In this document: positions 18,701 to 26,809 of the stretch, in pieces
How the letters are laid out: each line of letters begins with the position of its first letter
Numbering within the stretch: position 1 is the stretch's first letter
Assembly (NCBI RefSeq): GCF_014643635.1
Contig: NZ_BMJV01000001.1
Span: forward strand, 1 to 64,000
Direction of reading: 5' to 3'
Length of the DNA: 64,000 bases
Source: Salipiger pallidus
GTDB taxonomy: Bacteria; Pseudomonadota; Alphaproteobacteria; Rhodobacterales; Rhodobacteraceae
The notes under the pieces: model-generated
What the model was told of the DNA's origin: nothing
The model's database searches: none
Seen by the model: only the letters and a program-made list of their open reading frames with translations
Made by a program: the position numbers and the translations under genes

Positions 18701-19376
18701 CCAGGACGGCTCGCTCGGCGAGATCTTCATCGACATGCACAAGGAAGGTGCCGGCTTCCGCGCGATGATGAACAACTTCGCAATCGCGGTGAGCGTCGGC
18801 CTGCAATACGGTGTTCCGCTTGAGGAATTCGTTGATGCCTTCACCTTCACCAAGTTCGAGCCGGCGGGCATGGTGCAGGGCAATGACAGCATCAAGAACG
18901 CCACCTCGATCCTCGACTACATCTTCCGGGAATTGGCGGTGAGCTACCTTGACCGCACGGATCTGGCACACGTTAAGCCGTCGGGGGCCACGTTCGACGA
19001 TCTTGGCCGTGGTGAGGAGGACAGCGTGCGCAACGTGCAGGAGCTGTCCGAGACCACCGCCGCGCGGTCCCTCGAGATGCTCAAGCAGATCTCGTCCACG
19101 GGCTACCTGCGCAAGCGTCTGCCGCAGGAGCTGGTGGTGCTTCAGGGCGGACAGCCCACGAGCGCCGGCAATGTCTCTGCGGTCTCCCCGCAGGCGGCCT
19201 CGGCGGTGGCAACCCTGTCGGGCAGCAGCTCGGCCATGGCCATGGATGCGCGCGCCAAGGCGCGGATGCAGGGCTACGAGGGCGAAGCCTGCGGTGAATG
19301 CGGCAACTACACGCTTGTGCGCAACGGCACCTGCATGAAGTGCAACACCTGCGGATCGACCAGCGGCTGCAGCTGA
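15741..19376 (+). CDS. nrdJ: Vitamin B12-dependent (class II) ribonucleoside-diphosphate reductase
   Basis: The 1211-residue enzyme makes deoxyribonucleotides using adenosylcobalamin to generate the active-site thiyl radical, so it works with or without oxygen. Visible elements: [11 protein letters not shown], the first redox Cys in [23 protein letters not shown], the radical-site motif [42 protein letters not shown], the phosphate loop [21 protein letters not shown], and a C-terminal tail with CGECGN and CMKCNTCGS, which likely binds zinc and shuttles electrons. The start at 15741 is preceded by GGAG; upstream in-frame codons read through the leader. The leader has NrdR and DnaA site candidates. 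Codons around residue 520-527 form a 24-nt DNA palindrome. Confidence 0.97.
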   Translation: MKIERKYTKAGQDAYADIEFVTTSSEIRNPDGTSVFKLDTLEVPAKWSQVASDVIAQKYFRKAGVPTELKKVAEKGVPEFLWRSVPANTDTPKGGETSAKQVFDRLAGAWAYWGWKGGYFTTEDDARAYYDEMRHMLAAQVAAPNSPQWFNTGLHWAYGIDGPGQGHHYVDYKTGKLTRSKSSYEHPQPHACFIQSVSDDLVNEGGIMDLWVREARLFKYGSGTGTNFSSLRAEGESLSGGGRSSGLMGFLKIGDRAAGAIKSGGTTRRAAKMVIVDSDHPDIEEFINWKVKEEQKVASLVAGSKMHEKMLNDIFAAIRNWEGLEEDAYEANANLGLKKAIREAKKVSIPETYIKRVLDYARQGYASIEFPTYDTDWDSEAYASVSGQNSNNSIRVTDAFLEAIKDGKLWELIRRTDGSVAKTVDARELWEQIGHAAWACADPGIQFHDTVNAWHTCPEDGEIRGSNPCSEYMFLDDTACNLASMNLLTFLEDGAFDAERYMHAARLWTITLEVSVLMAQFPSKEIAQRSYDFRTLGLGYANIGGLLMNLGLGYDSDEGRALCGALTAIMTGVSYATSAEMAGELGAFPGYARNADHMLRVIRNHRTAAYGEAEGYEGLAVKPVPLDHANCPDARLIALSKSAWDEALRLGEQHGYRNAQVSVIAPTGTIGLVMDCDTTGIEPDFALVKFKKLAGGGYFKIINQSVPAALMKLGYPSAQIEEIIGYAVGHQTLGNAPGINHGTLAGHGFGPAQIEKVEGALATAFDIRFVFNQWTLGAEFCRETLGIPADKLNDPTFDLLRHLGFTKREIDAANDHVCGTMTLEGAPHLDPAHLNVFDCANPCGKKGTRYLSVHSHIHMMAAAQSFISGAISKTINMPNSATVEDCQKAYELSWSLGVKANALYRDGSKLSQPLASALVEDDDEALEVLETGTPQEKAQVIAEKIVEKVVIKEVIRAGRTKMPERRKGYTQKAVVGGHKVYLRTGEYQDGSLGEIFIDMHKEGAGFRAMMNNFAIAVSVGLQYGVPLEEFVDAFTFTKFEPAGMVQGNDSIKNATSILDYIFRELAVSYLDRTDLAHVKPSGATFDDLGRGEEDSVRNVQELSETTAARSLEMLKQISSTGYLRKRLPQELVVLQGGQPTSAGNVSAVSPQAASAVATLSGSSSAMAMDARAKARMQGYEGEACGECGNYTLVRNGTCMKCNTCGSTSGCS
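17297..17320. repeat. Perfect 24-nt palindrome inside nrdJ (copy 2)
   Basis: The half-site GCAATTTCCTTC is followed directly by its complement. It encodes QFPSKEIA in frame, a stretch conserved in class II reductases, but with TTT, CCT and ATT codons that are unusual in this gene. Its core resembles the palindrome at 11815-11836. Confidence 0.7.
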
Positions 19377-19396
19377 TCGCGCATGCATCTGAGCGT

Positions 19397-19422
19397 AAAG
19401 GCCCCCGGTTGGGGGCCTTTTT
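19397..19422. terminator. Bidirectional intrinsic terminator after nrdJ
   Basis: A 10-bp stem (AAAGGCCCCC and complement) with a GGTT loop and a T-run. It lies between nrdJ and the convergent acyl-CoA synthetase gene, 20 nt after the nrdJ stop, and has an A-run on the left for the opposite strand. Confidence 0.9.
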
Positions 19423-19425
19423 GAG

Positions 19426-20937
19426 TCAGGAGATGGCGAAGTCTTTCAGGGCCTTGCGTATCAGCTTGCCATTGGCGTTCCGGGGCAGCGCGTCCACCCG
19501 GATAAAGGCACGCGGCTGTTTGTACCGCGCGAGCCGGGACGCGGCCTCGTCCTTAAGATCCTCTTCGTCGAGCTCTTGAGGCGCGAGGTAGAAGGCCGCG
19601 ATGATGCTGACGCCGTCCTTGATCGCTACGTCCGTGACGCCGATCTCGGTGATGCCCGGAAGATCCGCGAGCGCGGCCTCCACCTCGATGGGCGAGACGC
19701 GATAGCCTCCGGCGTTCATCATGTCATCGCCTCGGCCAAGGTAGGTTATCTCTGAAGATTCACTCATAACTCCATGATCTCCGGTAAGAAACCAGCCGTT
19801 CGTGAAACGCTTTGCAGTCTCGTCCGGGGCTCCGTGGTAGCCCATCATGAGCCCATGGTCCGACGCGTCGATGGCGATGGTGCCGGGCGTGCCCAAAGGC
19901 ACAGGCTCACCGTCGTCACCCAGGATGGCCACGCGCCGACCAGCCTGAGGCCGCCCGAGCGCTTCCGGCGCGGCGGGACGGTCCGGCGCTGAGGAGATGA
20001 AAGTGGAACATTCCGACATGCCGAACGCCTCGAATATTTCGGTACCGGTGGCATCCTGCCAGGCGCTTCTGACGGTCGGAGCCAGCTTTTCACCGGCGGC
20101 GAGGCCGTGGCGCAGCTTGGGCAGCGGCGGAATGGAGGACTTCAAAATTTGCCTGTAAACACCCGGAGCAGCGGCAAAAATGCTCGCGTCATTGCGCTTC
20201 ATCAGCAGCGGTAGCTGTGCCGGATCGGTGCCGGCCACCGGGATCAGCGCAGTGGCGCCCATGGTCCACGGATCCATGAGGCCGGTACCCAGCGTGTAGG
20301 TCCAGTTGAAGGCGCCAGCGTGTAGCAGGCGGTCGGTGCTGCGCAGGCCGTACCACCCCTCCATCATCATTTGCCGCGCCCAGATCGCCCGGTGGGCATG
20401 GGCAACGGGGCGCGGCAGTCCCGAGGTGCCGGAGGTGTAGATGATGTAGGCCAGCCGATCGGGGTCGCCCATATCGTACGCTGCCGGAGGCAAATCGCGC
20501 CACGGGGTGTAGGTGTTGGGGCCGTGAACCGGAACGTCCGTTTCTGGACAGGCGACGCTTTCGGCGCGAAGGATCGCGGCGGGCCGCAGGGCGGCGATCA
20601 TTGGCGCGACCTCACGCTCGGTCAGTTGCGACGAGGTGGGCACGGGCACGATGCCGGCGGCGATGGCCCCAAGGTAGGCGATGGGGAAATCCACCGTATT
20701 GCCCAACCGCAGCAGCATGATGTCACCGGGCACGAGGCCGGTTTGCAGCAGGCCCGTGGCGGTACCGCGCACCGCGGCAATGAGGCGCGCGTAGGACCAG
20801 CGCTCCGCCCCAGTGACGCGCAGAATGGCCAGAGCGATCTTGTCCGGGGTCGCCTCGCCAGCGGCCAGCACATGGGCCGCGAGGTTGAACGGAGACGGGC
20901 AGGGAGCGGGCGCGCCCTGATCGAAAATGGAAAGCAT
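19426..20937 (-). CDS. AMP-dependent acyl/aryl-CoA synthetase
   Basis: This 503-residue ANL-superfamily ligase activates a carboxylate with ATP to an acyl-adenylate and then forms the CoA thioester. It shows the P-loop-like YIIYTSGTSGLPRPVAHAH, FEAFGMSECS, the ATP-site TGDHGVM, the hinge YLGRGDDMMNAGGYRVSPIEVE and the catalytic C-terminal Lys in NANGKLIRKAL. The pattern resembles benzoate-CoA-ligase-like and medium-chain synthetases, but the acid substrate cannot be set from sequence. It is divergent from an XRE-cupin regulator over only 72 bp, which suggests that regulator controls it. Confidence 0.9.
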   Translation of the reverse strand: MLSIFDQGAPAPCPSPFNLAAHVLAAGEATPDKIALAILRVTGAERWSYARLIAAVRGTATGLLQTGLVPGDIMLLRLGNTVDFPIAYLGAIAAGIVPVPTSSQLTEREVAPMIAALRPAAILRAESVACPETDVPVHGPNTYTPWRDLPPAAYDMGDPDRLAYIIYTSGTSGLPRPVAHAHRAIWARQMMMEGWYGLRSTDRLLHAGAFNWTYTLGTGLMDPWTMGATALIPVAGTDPAQLPLLMKRNDASIFAAAPGVYRQILKSSIPPLPKLRHGLAAGEKLAPTVRSAWQDATGTEIFEAFGMSECSTFISSAPDRPAAPEALGRPQAGRRVAILGDDGEPVPLGTPGTIAIDASDHGLMMGYHGAPDETAKRFTNGWFLTGDHGVMSESSEITYLGRGDDMMNAGGYRVSPIEVEAALADLPGITEIGVTDVAIKDGVSIIAAFYLAPQELDEEDLKDEAASRLARYKQPRAFIRVDALPRNANGKLIRKALKDFAIS

Positions 20938-21009
20938 GCGAAGCCCTTGTGCTGAGTGCGGTGCTTGTGGTGGTTGCGCGGGGCGGGTGCCGGTCCTATA
21001 GCATGGCGC

Positions 21010-21630
21010 ATGAACCGGGACCCGAAAACCCTCATCCGACTTGCCCGTGAAAACGGCGAAGAGGCCATGGCCGAGCCGCTCGACCTTGGCGCCCGCGTGC
21101 GCGAACTGCGCAAGGAGCGGGACTGGACACTAGAGCAGGCAGCCCGGGAGGCCGGGCTGGCCCGCTCGACCCTGTCCAAGATCGAGAACGGGCAGATGTC
21201 GCCCACCTATGACGCTTTGAAGAAGCTGGCCCTTGGCCTTGGCATCGGCGTGCCTCAGCTGTTCACTCAGCCCAAGCGTGACCAGGTGTCAGGGCGTCTG
21301 GTGCACACCCGCGACGGAGAGGGGCTGCCGCAAACCACAGTGACGTATGAGCACGAGCTGCTGGCGGAAACTCTGACCAAAAAGAAAATGCTGCCATACC
21401 GCGCTCGGGTGCGGGCGCGGAAGATGGATGAATTCGATGGCTGGGTCCGTCACGACGGTGAGGAGTTCCTCTACGTCCTGACCGGAGTGATCCGGTTCTA
21501 TACCGAGTTCTACGAGCCCATCGAAATGCGACGGGGAGACAGCGCCTATTATGACGCTTCCATGGGCCACAACGTGGTGTCTGTCAGCCCCGAGGATGCA
21601 TCGATCCTGTGGGTGACCTCTCTGGGCTGA
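21010..21630 (+). CDS. XRE-family regulator with C-terminal cupin sensor domain
   Basis: A 206-residue regulator. Residues about 27-85 are a Cro/CI helix-turn-helix (VRELRKERDWTLEQAAREAGLARSTLSKIENGQMSPTY is its core, in segments WTLEQAAREAGL and STLSKIENGQ). Residues about 125-200 form a cupin barrel (HDGEEFLYVLTGVIRFYT, RRGDSAYYDASMGHNV) that likely binds a small ligand. The start at 21010 (MNRDPK) was chosen; MAEPLD at 21067 is an alternative. It shares a 72-bp promoter region with the divergent acyl-CoA synthetase gene, a typical local-regulator layout. The ligand is unknown, perhaps an acid or acyl-CoA handled by the synthetase. Confidence 0.88.
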   Translation: MNRDPKTLIRLARENGEEAMAEPLDLGARVRELRKERDWTLEQAAREAGLARSTLSKIENGQMSPTYDALKKLALGLGIGVPQLFTQPKRDQVSGRLVHTRDGEGLPQTTVTYEHELLAETLTKKKMLPYRARVRARKMDEFDGWVRHDGEEFLYVLTGVIRFYTEFYEPIEMRRGDSAYYDASMGHNVVSVSPEDASILWVTSLG

Positions 21631-21636
21631 GCAGCC

Positions 21637-21810
21637 TTAGGCTTCGCGGGCGAGCGCTGCCACACGTGCCAGTTCCTGATCGCGTGTCGCTGCTGCCTGT
21701 TCAGGGGCCGCCTGCGCATCGATCCAGGTGTCGTCTGGGCGTGTCTTCTGACTGTCGAGGGTGATCTGACTATTTTGGCCGGGTTTGACCCGGGACATAA
21801 ATTGAAACAT
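21637..21810 (-). CDS. Small uncharacterised protein, 57 residues
   Basis: A short gene on the minus strand, convergent with the XRE-cupin gene and ending 6 nt from its stop. The reading frame MFQFMSRVKPGQNSQITLD... ending ...ELARVAALAREA has a strong ribosome-binding site, AGGAGGT, 7 nt before the ATG. The protein is hydrophilic, with no signal peptide, membrane segment or cysteine, and the C-terminal half is Ala/Glu-rich and probably helical. I do not recognise a family. The ribosome-binding site and the sensible composition are the grounds for calling it. Confidence 0.6.
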   Translation of the reverse strand: MFQFMSRVKPGQNSQITLDSQKTRPDDTWIDAQAAPEQAAATRDQELARVAALAREA

Positions 21811-21933
21811 CCGCCGTACCTCCTGTTCAGCGTAGAAACGCCCAAGCCGTGCCTTGGGTTTCTCTATGTTGCATGAATTTCCAGTGACACAAAAACGTTT
21901 TAATCAGACTGACACCTAGATTTCATCAAGGTA

Positions 21934-22173
21934 TCAAACAACTGCGCGGGCTATCGGCTCGGGAAGCATCTCGGGAAAGAGCAGATCCCTCAGCTCGTGA
22001 TGCGCCTCGGCGAGGGTCAGATCGTGGCTGTCGGCAACGATGCGGGCCATTTCATTCAAGTGTGACGGCGGCTGTTGCAGGCTGCCGGGGCTTAGGTGGG
22101 GGAAGCGCGTTTCTAGCCGTTTCGAAGCGCGGGTCCAGTTGCTTGTGACGCGGGTCCATTCCATGTGTTTCAT
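21934..22173 (-). CDS. Small hypothetical protein, 79 residues
   Basis: The frame reads MKHMEWTRVTSNWTRASKRL at its start and LAEAHHELRDLLFPEMLPEPIARAVV at its end. The pattern of an N-terminal WTRVTSNW followed by an acidic helical tail recalls short cytoplasmic alphaproteobacterial proteins in which a W-x5-W helix opens a small helical bundle, but I cannot name a family. The ATG at 22173 has only a weak ribosome-binding sequence (GCGAAGG). An upstream start would add a 20-residue Arg/Pro/Ser leader that looks non-coding. It lies between livM and the 57-residue gene, all on the minus strand. Confidence 0.55.
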   Translation of the reverse strand: MKHMEWTRVTSNWTRASKRLETRFPHLSPGSLQQPPSHLNEMARIVADSHDLTLAEAHHELRDLLFPEMLPEPIARAVV

Positions 22174-22295
22174 GCCTTCGCAACGCCGTTTGGGCGAACT
22201 CTGTTCCGGCCGTTCGCGGGCGGTCGGCAGCAAAACGCCGGAGACCCGCGAAGGCCCCCGGCGATTGTGCCATCAGAGATCCTAACGCAGGGTTA

Positions 22296-23585
22296 TTACC
22301 GCTCAGGCAGAAGGCCCCTCGGGGCAAATCTCAGGACTACGAGCATAATGACGCCCATGGTCAGCAGCCGCATATGCTGCACGCTGCCGAGCAGGTGATC
22401 CTTGAGCCACGAGCCATCGGCCATACCGGCGGTCACGACGCCCATGAACCATTGCCCCATGGGTTCCACCTGCACCCAGAGAAACCACACGAGGAAACCG
22501 CCCAAAACGGCCCCGAGGTTGTTGCCAGATCCGCCCACGATCACCATCACCCAGATCAGGAAGGTGTAGCGCAGGGGCTGGTAGCTCGATGGCGTCAGCT
22601 GTCCATCGAGGGTTGTCATCATCGCGCCCGCGATACCGCAGAGCATCGACCCAAGAATGAATACCTGCAGGTGCCGCGCGGTGACATCCTTGCCCATCGC
22701 CTCCGCGGCTTCTTCGTTGTCGCGGATGGCACGCATCATGCGGCCCCAGGGCGAGTTCAGCGCCAGCTGTGCCAGCACCAGCAGCGCCACGAGCACAGCG
22801 GTGAACATCAGCGAATAGCCGATCTTGACGTATAGGGTGGAGGCCGTGGTGGCGTCGAACCCGAAACTCGCGGCCCGTTCGACGAAGGCGGGATCGCCTT
22901 GCAGGTCAACCTCGTAGGGGACGGGGCGGGGCAGGCCGATCATGTTCTTGACGCCGCGCGCCAGCCAGTCCTCGTTCTTCATCACGGCCACGATGATTTC
23001 AGCAATGCCAAGCGTTGCAATGGCGAGGTAGTCAGACCGCAGCCCCAGAGCCGTCTTGCCGATGACCCAAGCCACCCCGGCGGCCAAGAGCCCGCCCACG
23101 GGCCAAGCCAGCAGGACCGGAAGGCCAAGCCCGCCGATGTTGCCGCTGATCGCGGGGTTCACCGCCTCGATCGCCGCGACGGCGGGATCGAGCAGCGCCC
23201 GGTAGGCGACAAAGCCCAGCCCGGCAATGATAAGCACCGCGATGGCGCGCAGACCGCGGCCCAGCCGCTTCCATGCCAGCACCGACAGCGCGATGGCCGC
23301 AGCCCCCAGCGCCAGTGCCGCGACGACCCGCCAGCCGCCCGCGGCCCACGCCTCGGGTACCGGCGCGACCGAGGTCAGCACCACCGCGAGGCCGCCCACG
23401 GCGACAAAGCCCATGACGCCGACGTTGAAGAGGCCCGCCAGGCCCCATTGCAGGTTCACGCCAAGCGCCATGATGGCGCTCACCAGACCCATGTTGAGGA
23501 TGATCAGCGCCGAGTTCCAGCTTTGCACGAAGCCTGTGCCAAGGATCAGCGCCGCGACCAGTGCGAAAAGGGCAAGCGTTCTCAT
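22296..23585 (-). CDS. livM: Branched-chain amino acid type ABC transporter permease LivM
   Basis: A 429-residue inner-membrane permease with about ten hydrophobic segments. It carries the LivM motif set: MALGVNLQWGLAGLFNVGVMGFVAVGG near the N-terminus, LRSDYLAIATLGIAEI, and the EAA-like cytoplasmic loop GRMMRAIRDNEEAAEAMGKDVTARHLQVF that contacts the ATPases. It is longer than the usual 320-360 residues because of an extra hydrophobic hairpin region around 85-160. It overlaps livH by 4 nt and is the last gene of the operon. The cargo may be branched-chain amino acids, but the family also moves urea, amides and aromatic compounds. Confidence 0.93.
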   Translation of the reverse strand: MRTLALFALVAALILGTGFVQSWNSALIILNMGLVSAIMALGVNLQWGLAGLFNVGVMGFVAVGGLAVVLTSVAPVPEAWAAGGWRVVAALALGAAAIALSVLAWKRLGRGLRAIAVLIIAGLGFVAYRALLDPAVAAIEAVNPAISGNIGGLGLPVLLAWPVGGLLAAGVAWVIGKTALGLRSDYLAIATLGIAEIIVAVMKNEDWLARGVKNMIGLPRPVPYEVDLQGDPAFVERAASFGFDATTASTLYVKIGYSLMFTAVLVALLVLAQLALNSPWGRMMRAIRDNEEAAEAMGKDVTARHLQVFILGSMLCGIAGAMMTTLDGQLTPSSYQPLRYTFLIWVMVIVGGSGNNLGAVLGGFLVWFLWVQVEPMGQWFMGVVTAGMADGSWLKDHLLGSVQHMRLLTMGVIMLVVLRFAPRGLLPER

Positions 23586-24592
23586 ATGGATTTCCCCTGG
23601 AACAGGCCGGTCGGCCGGATCAGCAGCACGATCACGAGGATGACGAAGCTGACCGCGAACTTGTAGTCGGTGCCCAGCAACTGCAGCAGGCCGTCAGGCT
23701 CCATCCCCTCAGGGACCATGTAGCCGACCACCCGCTTCCAGGCGTAGGTGAAGATCACCTCGGAATAGGCGATGATGAAGCCTCCCGCGATGGCGCCGAT
23801 GGGGCTGCCGATGCCGCCCACGATGGCGCTGGCGAAGATCGGCAGCAGCAGCTGGAAATAGGTGAAGGCCTTGAAGCTCTTGTCGAGCCCGTAAAGCGTG
23901 CCGGCGATGGTCGCCAGCGCCGCCACGAGGATCCACGTCACGCGCACGACCCGCTCGGGGTTGATGCCGGACAACAGGGCAAGATCCTCGTTGTCGGAAT
24001 AGGCGCGCATGGACTTGCCGGTGCGGGTGCGATTGAGGAACCAGAACAGCGCCACCATCACCACGATCGCGGTCACCACCGTGATTGCCTGCGTCGTCTT
24101 CAGCGCCAGCCCTTCGTCGAGGCCGGTTAACGCCTTGAAATCCCGCGCGGACATGACAAAACGCTCGCCATCGGCAAAGTTCTGGTCGTCGGGCCCGATG
24201 ATGAACCGGGTCAGGCCATTGTAGATGAACATCACCCCGGTCGAGACGATGACGAGGATCACCGGCTTGACCCGCTGTGCGCGGTAGAAGCGGTAGACCA
24301 GCCGGTCCGTCGCCAGCAGCAGCAGCGCCGCGCCGAAGATGCCCACCGGCAGCGCCAGTAGCGCCGTGGGTAGCGGACCGAAGCCAATCCCCGCGGATTG
24401 CAGTCCCCAGGTGGCAAGGATCGTCACCATGGTGCCAAAGGCCATGGTGTCGCCATGGGCGAAGTTGGAGAACCGCAGGATGCTGTAGATCAGCGTCACA
24501 CCAAGCGCGCCCAGAGCCAGTTGGCTCCCATAGGCGGTGGCGGGGATCAGCACGAAGTTGGCAAGCACCACGAGACCGTTGAGCAGGTCCAT
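23582..24592 (-). CDS. livH: Branched-chain amino acid type ABC transporter permease LivH
   Basis: A 336-residue inner-membrane permease that pairs with LivM. Typical sequences include the N-terminal GALGVTLIYSILRFSNFAHGDTMAFG, the coupling loop RTRTGKSMRAYSDNEDLALLSGINPERVV, and SAIVGGIGSPIGAIAGGFIIAYSE. Its stop overlaps the livM start (ATGA), consistent with coupled translation. Upstream, 28 nt away, is a small secreted protein gene. It is slightly longer than classical LivH (about 300), mainly in the loop around residues 115-150. Confidence 0.94.
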   Translation of the reverse strand: MDLLNGLVVLANFVLIPATAYGSQLALGALGVTLIYSILRFSNFAHGDTMAFGTMVTILATWGLQSAGIGFGPLPTALLALPVGIFGAALLLLATDRLVYRFYRAQRVKPVILVIVSTGVMFIYNGLTRFIIGPDDQNFADGERFVMSARDFKALTGLDEGLALKTTQAITVVTAIVVMVALFWFLNRTRTGKSMRAYSDNEDLALLSGINPERVVRVTWILVAALATIAGTLYGLDKSFKAFTYFQLLLPIFASAIVGGIGSPIGAIAGGFIIAYSEVIFTYAWKRVVGYMVPEGMEPDGLLQLLGTDYKFAVSFVILVIVLLIRPTGLFQGKSI

Positions 24593-24620
24593 CAGCGACG
24601 CTCCTTTTTCCTGAGGGCGG

Positions 24621-25073
24621 TCATTGCGCCGCCTCGCATTGCCCGAGGTAGCTGATCATCATCGGCCCCTCGCTCATGTGCACGGTGTAGCGAGCCGTGC
24701 CGTCCACACCGACGGTCATCAGATGCCGCTCTTCGAAGCTGCCGCCCGAAAGCGACATGGCACCGCCATCGCGCACTCCCAGAAGCTCGACCTCCGTGGC
24801 TTCGGAGGACAGCAGGACGCGCGCCACCATGGCGCTCTCGTCCATCCCGCCGGCCATGCCGGTCAGGTGCGGAGCAAAGCCGCTGTCTGCGCAGGGCTCG
24901 CCCTCGACGCATTCGGTGTCGAAGCTGCAATCAAGCGCGATCTCGGCCCGCACCGGGGCGTCGTCCAGCGACAGATTGCGCGCCGCCTCGCCGTGGCCGG
25001 CATCCTGTGCCGCCAGCGGGGCGGCAATCAGCAACAGCGCGGCTAGCCCGGGCAGGGTGGTCGGGTTGGTCAT
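24621..25073 (-). CDS. Small secreted hypothetical protein embedded in the liv operon
   Basis: A 150-residue protein with a Sec signal (TLPGLAALLLIAAPLAAQDA). The mature part has a cysteine cluster (DCSFDTECVEGEPCADSGF) and one near-terminal Cys (LGQCEAAQ), suggesting disulfides in the periplasm, and a beta-rich body. I know no family for it. The start at 25073 has GGAGGGTGAGAG just upstream and lies 4 nt after the livF stop, so it is part of the operon. A role in binding the transported compound, or in sensing it, can be guessed only from position. Confidence 0.7.
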   Translation of the reverse strand: MTNPTTLPGLAALLLIAAPLAAQDAGHGEAARNLSLDDAPVRAEIALDCSFDTECVEGEPCADSGFAPHLTGMAGGMDESAMVARVLLSSEATEVELLGVRDGGAMSLSGGSFEERHLMTVGVDGTARYTVHMSEGPMMISYLGQCEAAQ

Positions 25074-25077
25074 TCTC

Positions 25078-25818
25078 TCACCCTCCGAGGAAACTGCGGC
25101 GCACTGCGGTATCGGCCAGAAGCTCGGCCCCGGTGCCGGTATGGGCATTGGCCCCCTGCACGAGCACGTAGCCCTTGTCGGCGATCTCGAGCGCCTGCCT
25201 TGCGTTCTGTTCCACCATGAGCACCGGAAGACCGGTGCGGGCCACCTCGATGATCCGGTCGAAGAGCTCGTCCATGACGATAGGCGACACGCCGGCGGTC
25301 GGCTCGTCGAGCATGAGCACCTTGGGCTTCGTCATCAGCGCCCGGCCCACGGCCACCTGCTGGCGCTGTCCGCCCGAAAGCTCGCCCGCCGCCTGCCGCC
25401 GCTTGTCACGCAGGATGGGGAAGAGGTCATAAACCTGCTCCATCGTGCCATGAAAATCATCGTCGCGGATAAAGGCCCCCATCTCGAGGTTCTCTTCCAC
25501 GCTCATGGAGGCGAAGATGTTGTTGGTCTGCGGCACGAAGCCCATGCCCTTGCGCACCCGCGCCTGCGGGCTGAGCGCGGTGATATCCTCACCATCAAGC
25601 CTCACGGATCCCTCGCGAAGATCCAGCATGCCGAAGACCGCCTTCATGGCCGTGGACTTGCCCGCGCCGTTGGGTCCGACGATGACGGCGATCTCGCCGC
25701 GCTCCACCGCGATGGTGCAGCCGTGCAAGATGTCCGCGCCGCGCCCGTAGCCGCCACGCATGGCCTCGCCGATCAGGTAGGGCGCCGCGCCCGCCGCCTG
25801 AGCTACATCGCCGGTCAT
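25078..25818 (-). CDS. livF: Branched-chain amino acid type ABC transporter ATP-binding protein LivF
   Basis: A 246-residue ATPase with Walker A GPNGAGKST, Q-loop FVPQTNNIF, signature LSGGQRQQVAVGRAL, Walker B VLMLDEPTAG and switch His replaced by the family-typical Gln-containing MVEQNAR. The ATG at 25818 was chosen; an in-frame extension further upstream would run through an intergenic hairpin repeat. The repeat at 25831-25896 separates it from livG. With LivG it forms the ATPase pair that drives uptake. Confidence 0.95.
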   Translation of the reverse strand: MTGDVAQAAGAAPYLIGEAMRGGYGRGADILHGCTIAVERGEIAVIVGPNGAGKSTAMKAVFGMLDLREGSVRLDGEDITALSPQARVRKGMGFVPQTNNIFASMSVEENLEMGAFIRDDDFHGTMEQVYDLFPILRDKRRQAAGELSGGQRQQVAVGRALMTKPKVLMLDEPTAGVSPIVMDELFDRIIEVARTGLPVLMVEQNARQALEIADKGYVLVQGANAHTGTGAELLADTAVRRSFLGG

Positions 25819-25830
25819 CGCACCGCCCCC

Positions 25831-25896
25831 TGTTTCTTCTCGTGGGCAAATACGCCGGGAGAAGCCGCCAGCGGCGGCTGGGGGCAGAGCCCCCGT
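25831..25896. repeat. Dispersed G/C hairpin repeat, copy A
   Basis: The unit begins TGTTTCTTCTCGTGGGCAAA, continues through TACGCCGGG and ends in the hairpin GGGGGC-AGA-GCCCCC, with a second small hairpin (GCCGCC...GGCGGC) between. It fills the spacer between livG and livF. Copies B (28231-28276, reverse orientation and decayed) and C (58655-58721) share the order GTTTC-TTT, CAAATA, then a G/C hairpin. Confidence 0.6.
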
Positions 25897-25909
25897 CCGA
25901 GCCGAGCCA

Positions 25910-26764
25910 TCATGCCTGAAGCTCCTTGTTCTTGAGACCGGTGCCAAGATAGGCCTCGATCACCGCCTCGTTCGCCTTGATCTCATCCAGCGTGCCCTGC
26001 GCCAGCTTGCGCCCCTCGGCCATGACAATGACCGGATCACAGATGCGCCCGATGAAATCCATGTCATGTTCGATGACGCAAAAGGTGTAGCCGCGCTCAC
26101 GGTTGAGGCGAAGGATGGTCTCGGCGATGGTGCCAAGAAGCGTGCGGTTCACGCCCGCGCCCACTTCGTCAAGGAACACCACCTTGGCGTCCACCATCAT
26201 CGTGCGCCCAAGCTCGAGCAGCTTCTTCTGGCCCCCAGACAGGTTGCCGGCCTTCTCGTCCTTCAGATGCGAAATCGTCAGGAAATCAAGCACCTCATCC
26301 GCCTTCTTCAGCAGCGCGGCCTCTTCCTGAGCGATCCGCCCGCGTCCGAACCACGCGTTCCAGAGCGATTCCCCGGCCTGTTGTCCGGGCACCATCATGA
26401 GGTTCTCACGGCAGGACATGGAGCTGAATTCGTGCGCGATCTGGAAGGTCCGCAGCAGGCCTTTGTGAAAAAGCTCGTGCGGCGGCAGGCCGGTGATGTC
26501 CTCACCGTCCATGAAGACCTTGCCGGAGGTCGGCGGTAGCGCCCCGGCGATGACGTTGAACAGGGTGGACTTGCCCGCGCCGTTGGGGCCGACGAGCCCT
26601 GTGATGGTGCCATCGGCAATCTCGAAATCGGCGCCGTCCACGGCCCGGAAGCCGCCGAAATGGCGATGCAGGTTCTCGATACGGATCAAAGGACTGTCTC
26701 CCCCCGGGCCGTCTTGCGCGGCCCTGTCATGCAACAGCCCGGGATCTGCACCCCGGGCCGCCAT
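25910..26764 (-). CDS. livG: Branched-chain amino acid type ABC transporter ATP-binding protein LivG
   Basis: A 284-residue ATPase with Walker A GPNGAGKST, signature LSGGQKKLLELGR, Walker B VVFLDEVGAGVN and the switch His in CVIEHDMDFI. Compared with many LivG proteins the Walker B Glu is followed by Val rather than Pro (DEVGAG), a variant seen in Liv/Urt-type pairs. The C-terminal AVIEAYLGTG is the LivG hallmark. About 25 N-terminal residues before SPLIRIENLHRHFGGF look dispensable; a later start is possible. It lies 45 nt after the solute-binding protein gene. Confidence 0.94.
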   Translation of the reverse strand: MAARGADPGLLHDRAAQDGPGGDSPLIRIENLHRHFGGFRAVDGADFEIADGTITGLVGPNGAGKSTLFNVIAGALPPTSGKVFMDGEDITGLPPHELFHKGLLRTFQIAHEFSSMSCRENLMMVPGQQAGESLWNAWFGRGRIAQEEAALLKKADEVLDFLTISHLKDEKAGNLSGGQKKLLELGRTMMVDAKVVFLDEVGAGVNRTLLGTIAETILRLNRERGYTFCVIEHDMDFIGRICDPVIVMAEGRKLAQGTLDEIKANEAVIEAYLGTGLKNKELQA

Positions 26765-26809
26765 CTGTCAACGTCTCCCTTGCACCTGCCGGTGCAGGGC
26801 GGCGTCACG

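Noticed and set aside
25819-25947. Upstream extension of livF through the spacer
   Set aside because: The extra 43 residues would be encoded by the G/C hairpin repeat and have no similarity to ATPases; the ATG at 25818 is a better start.
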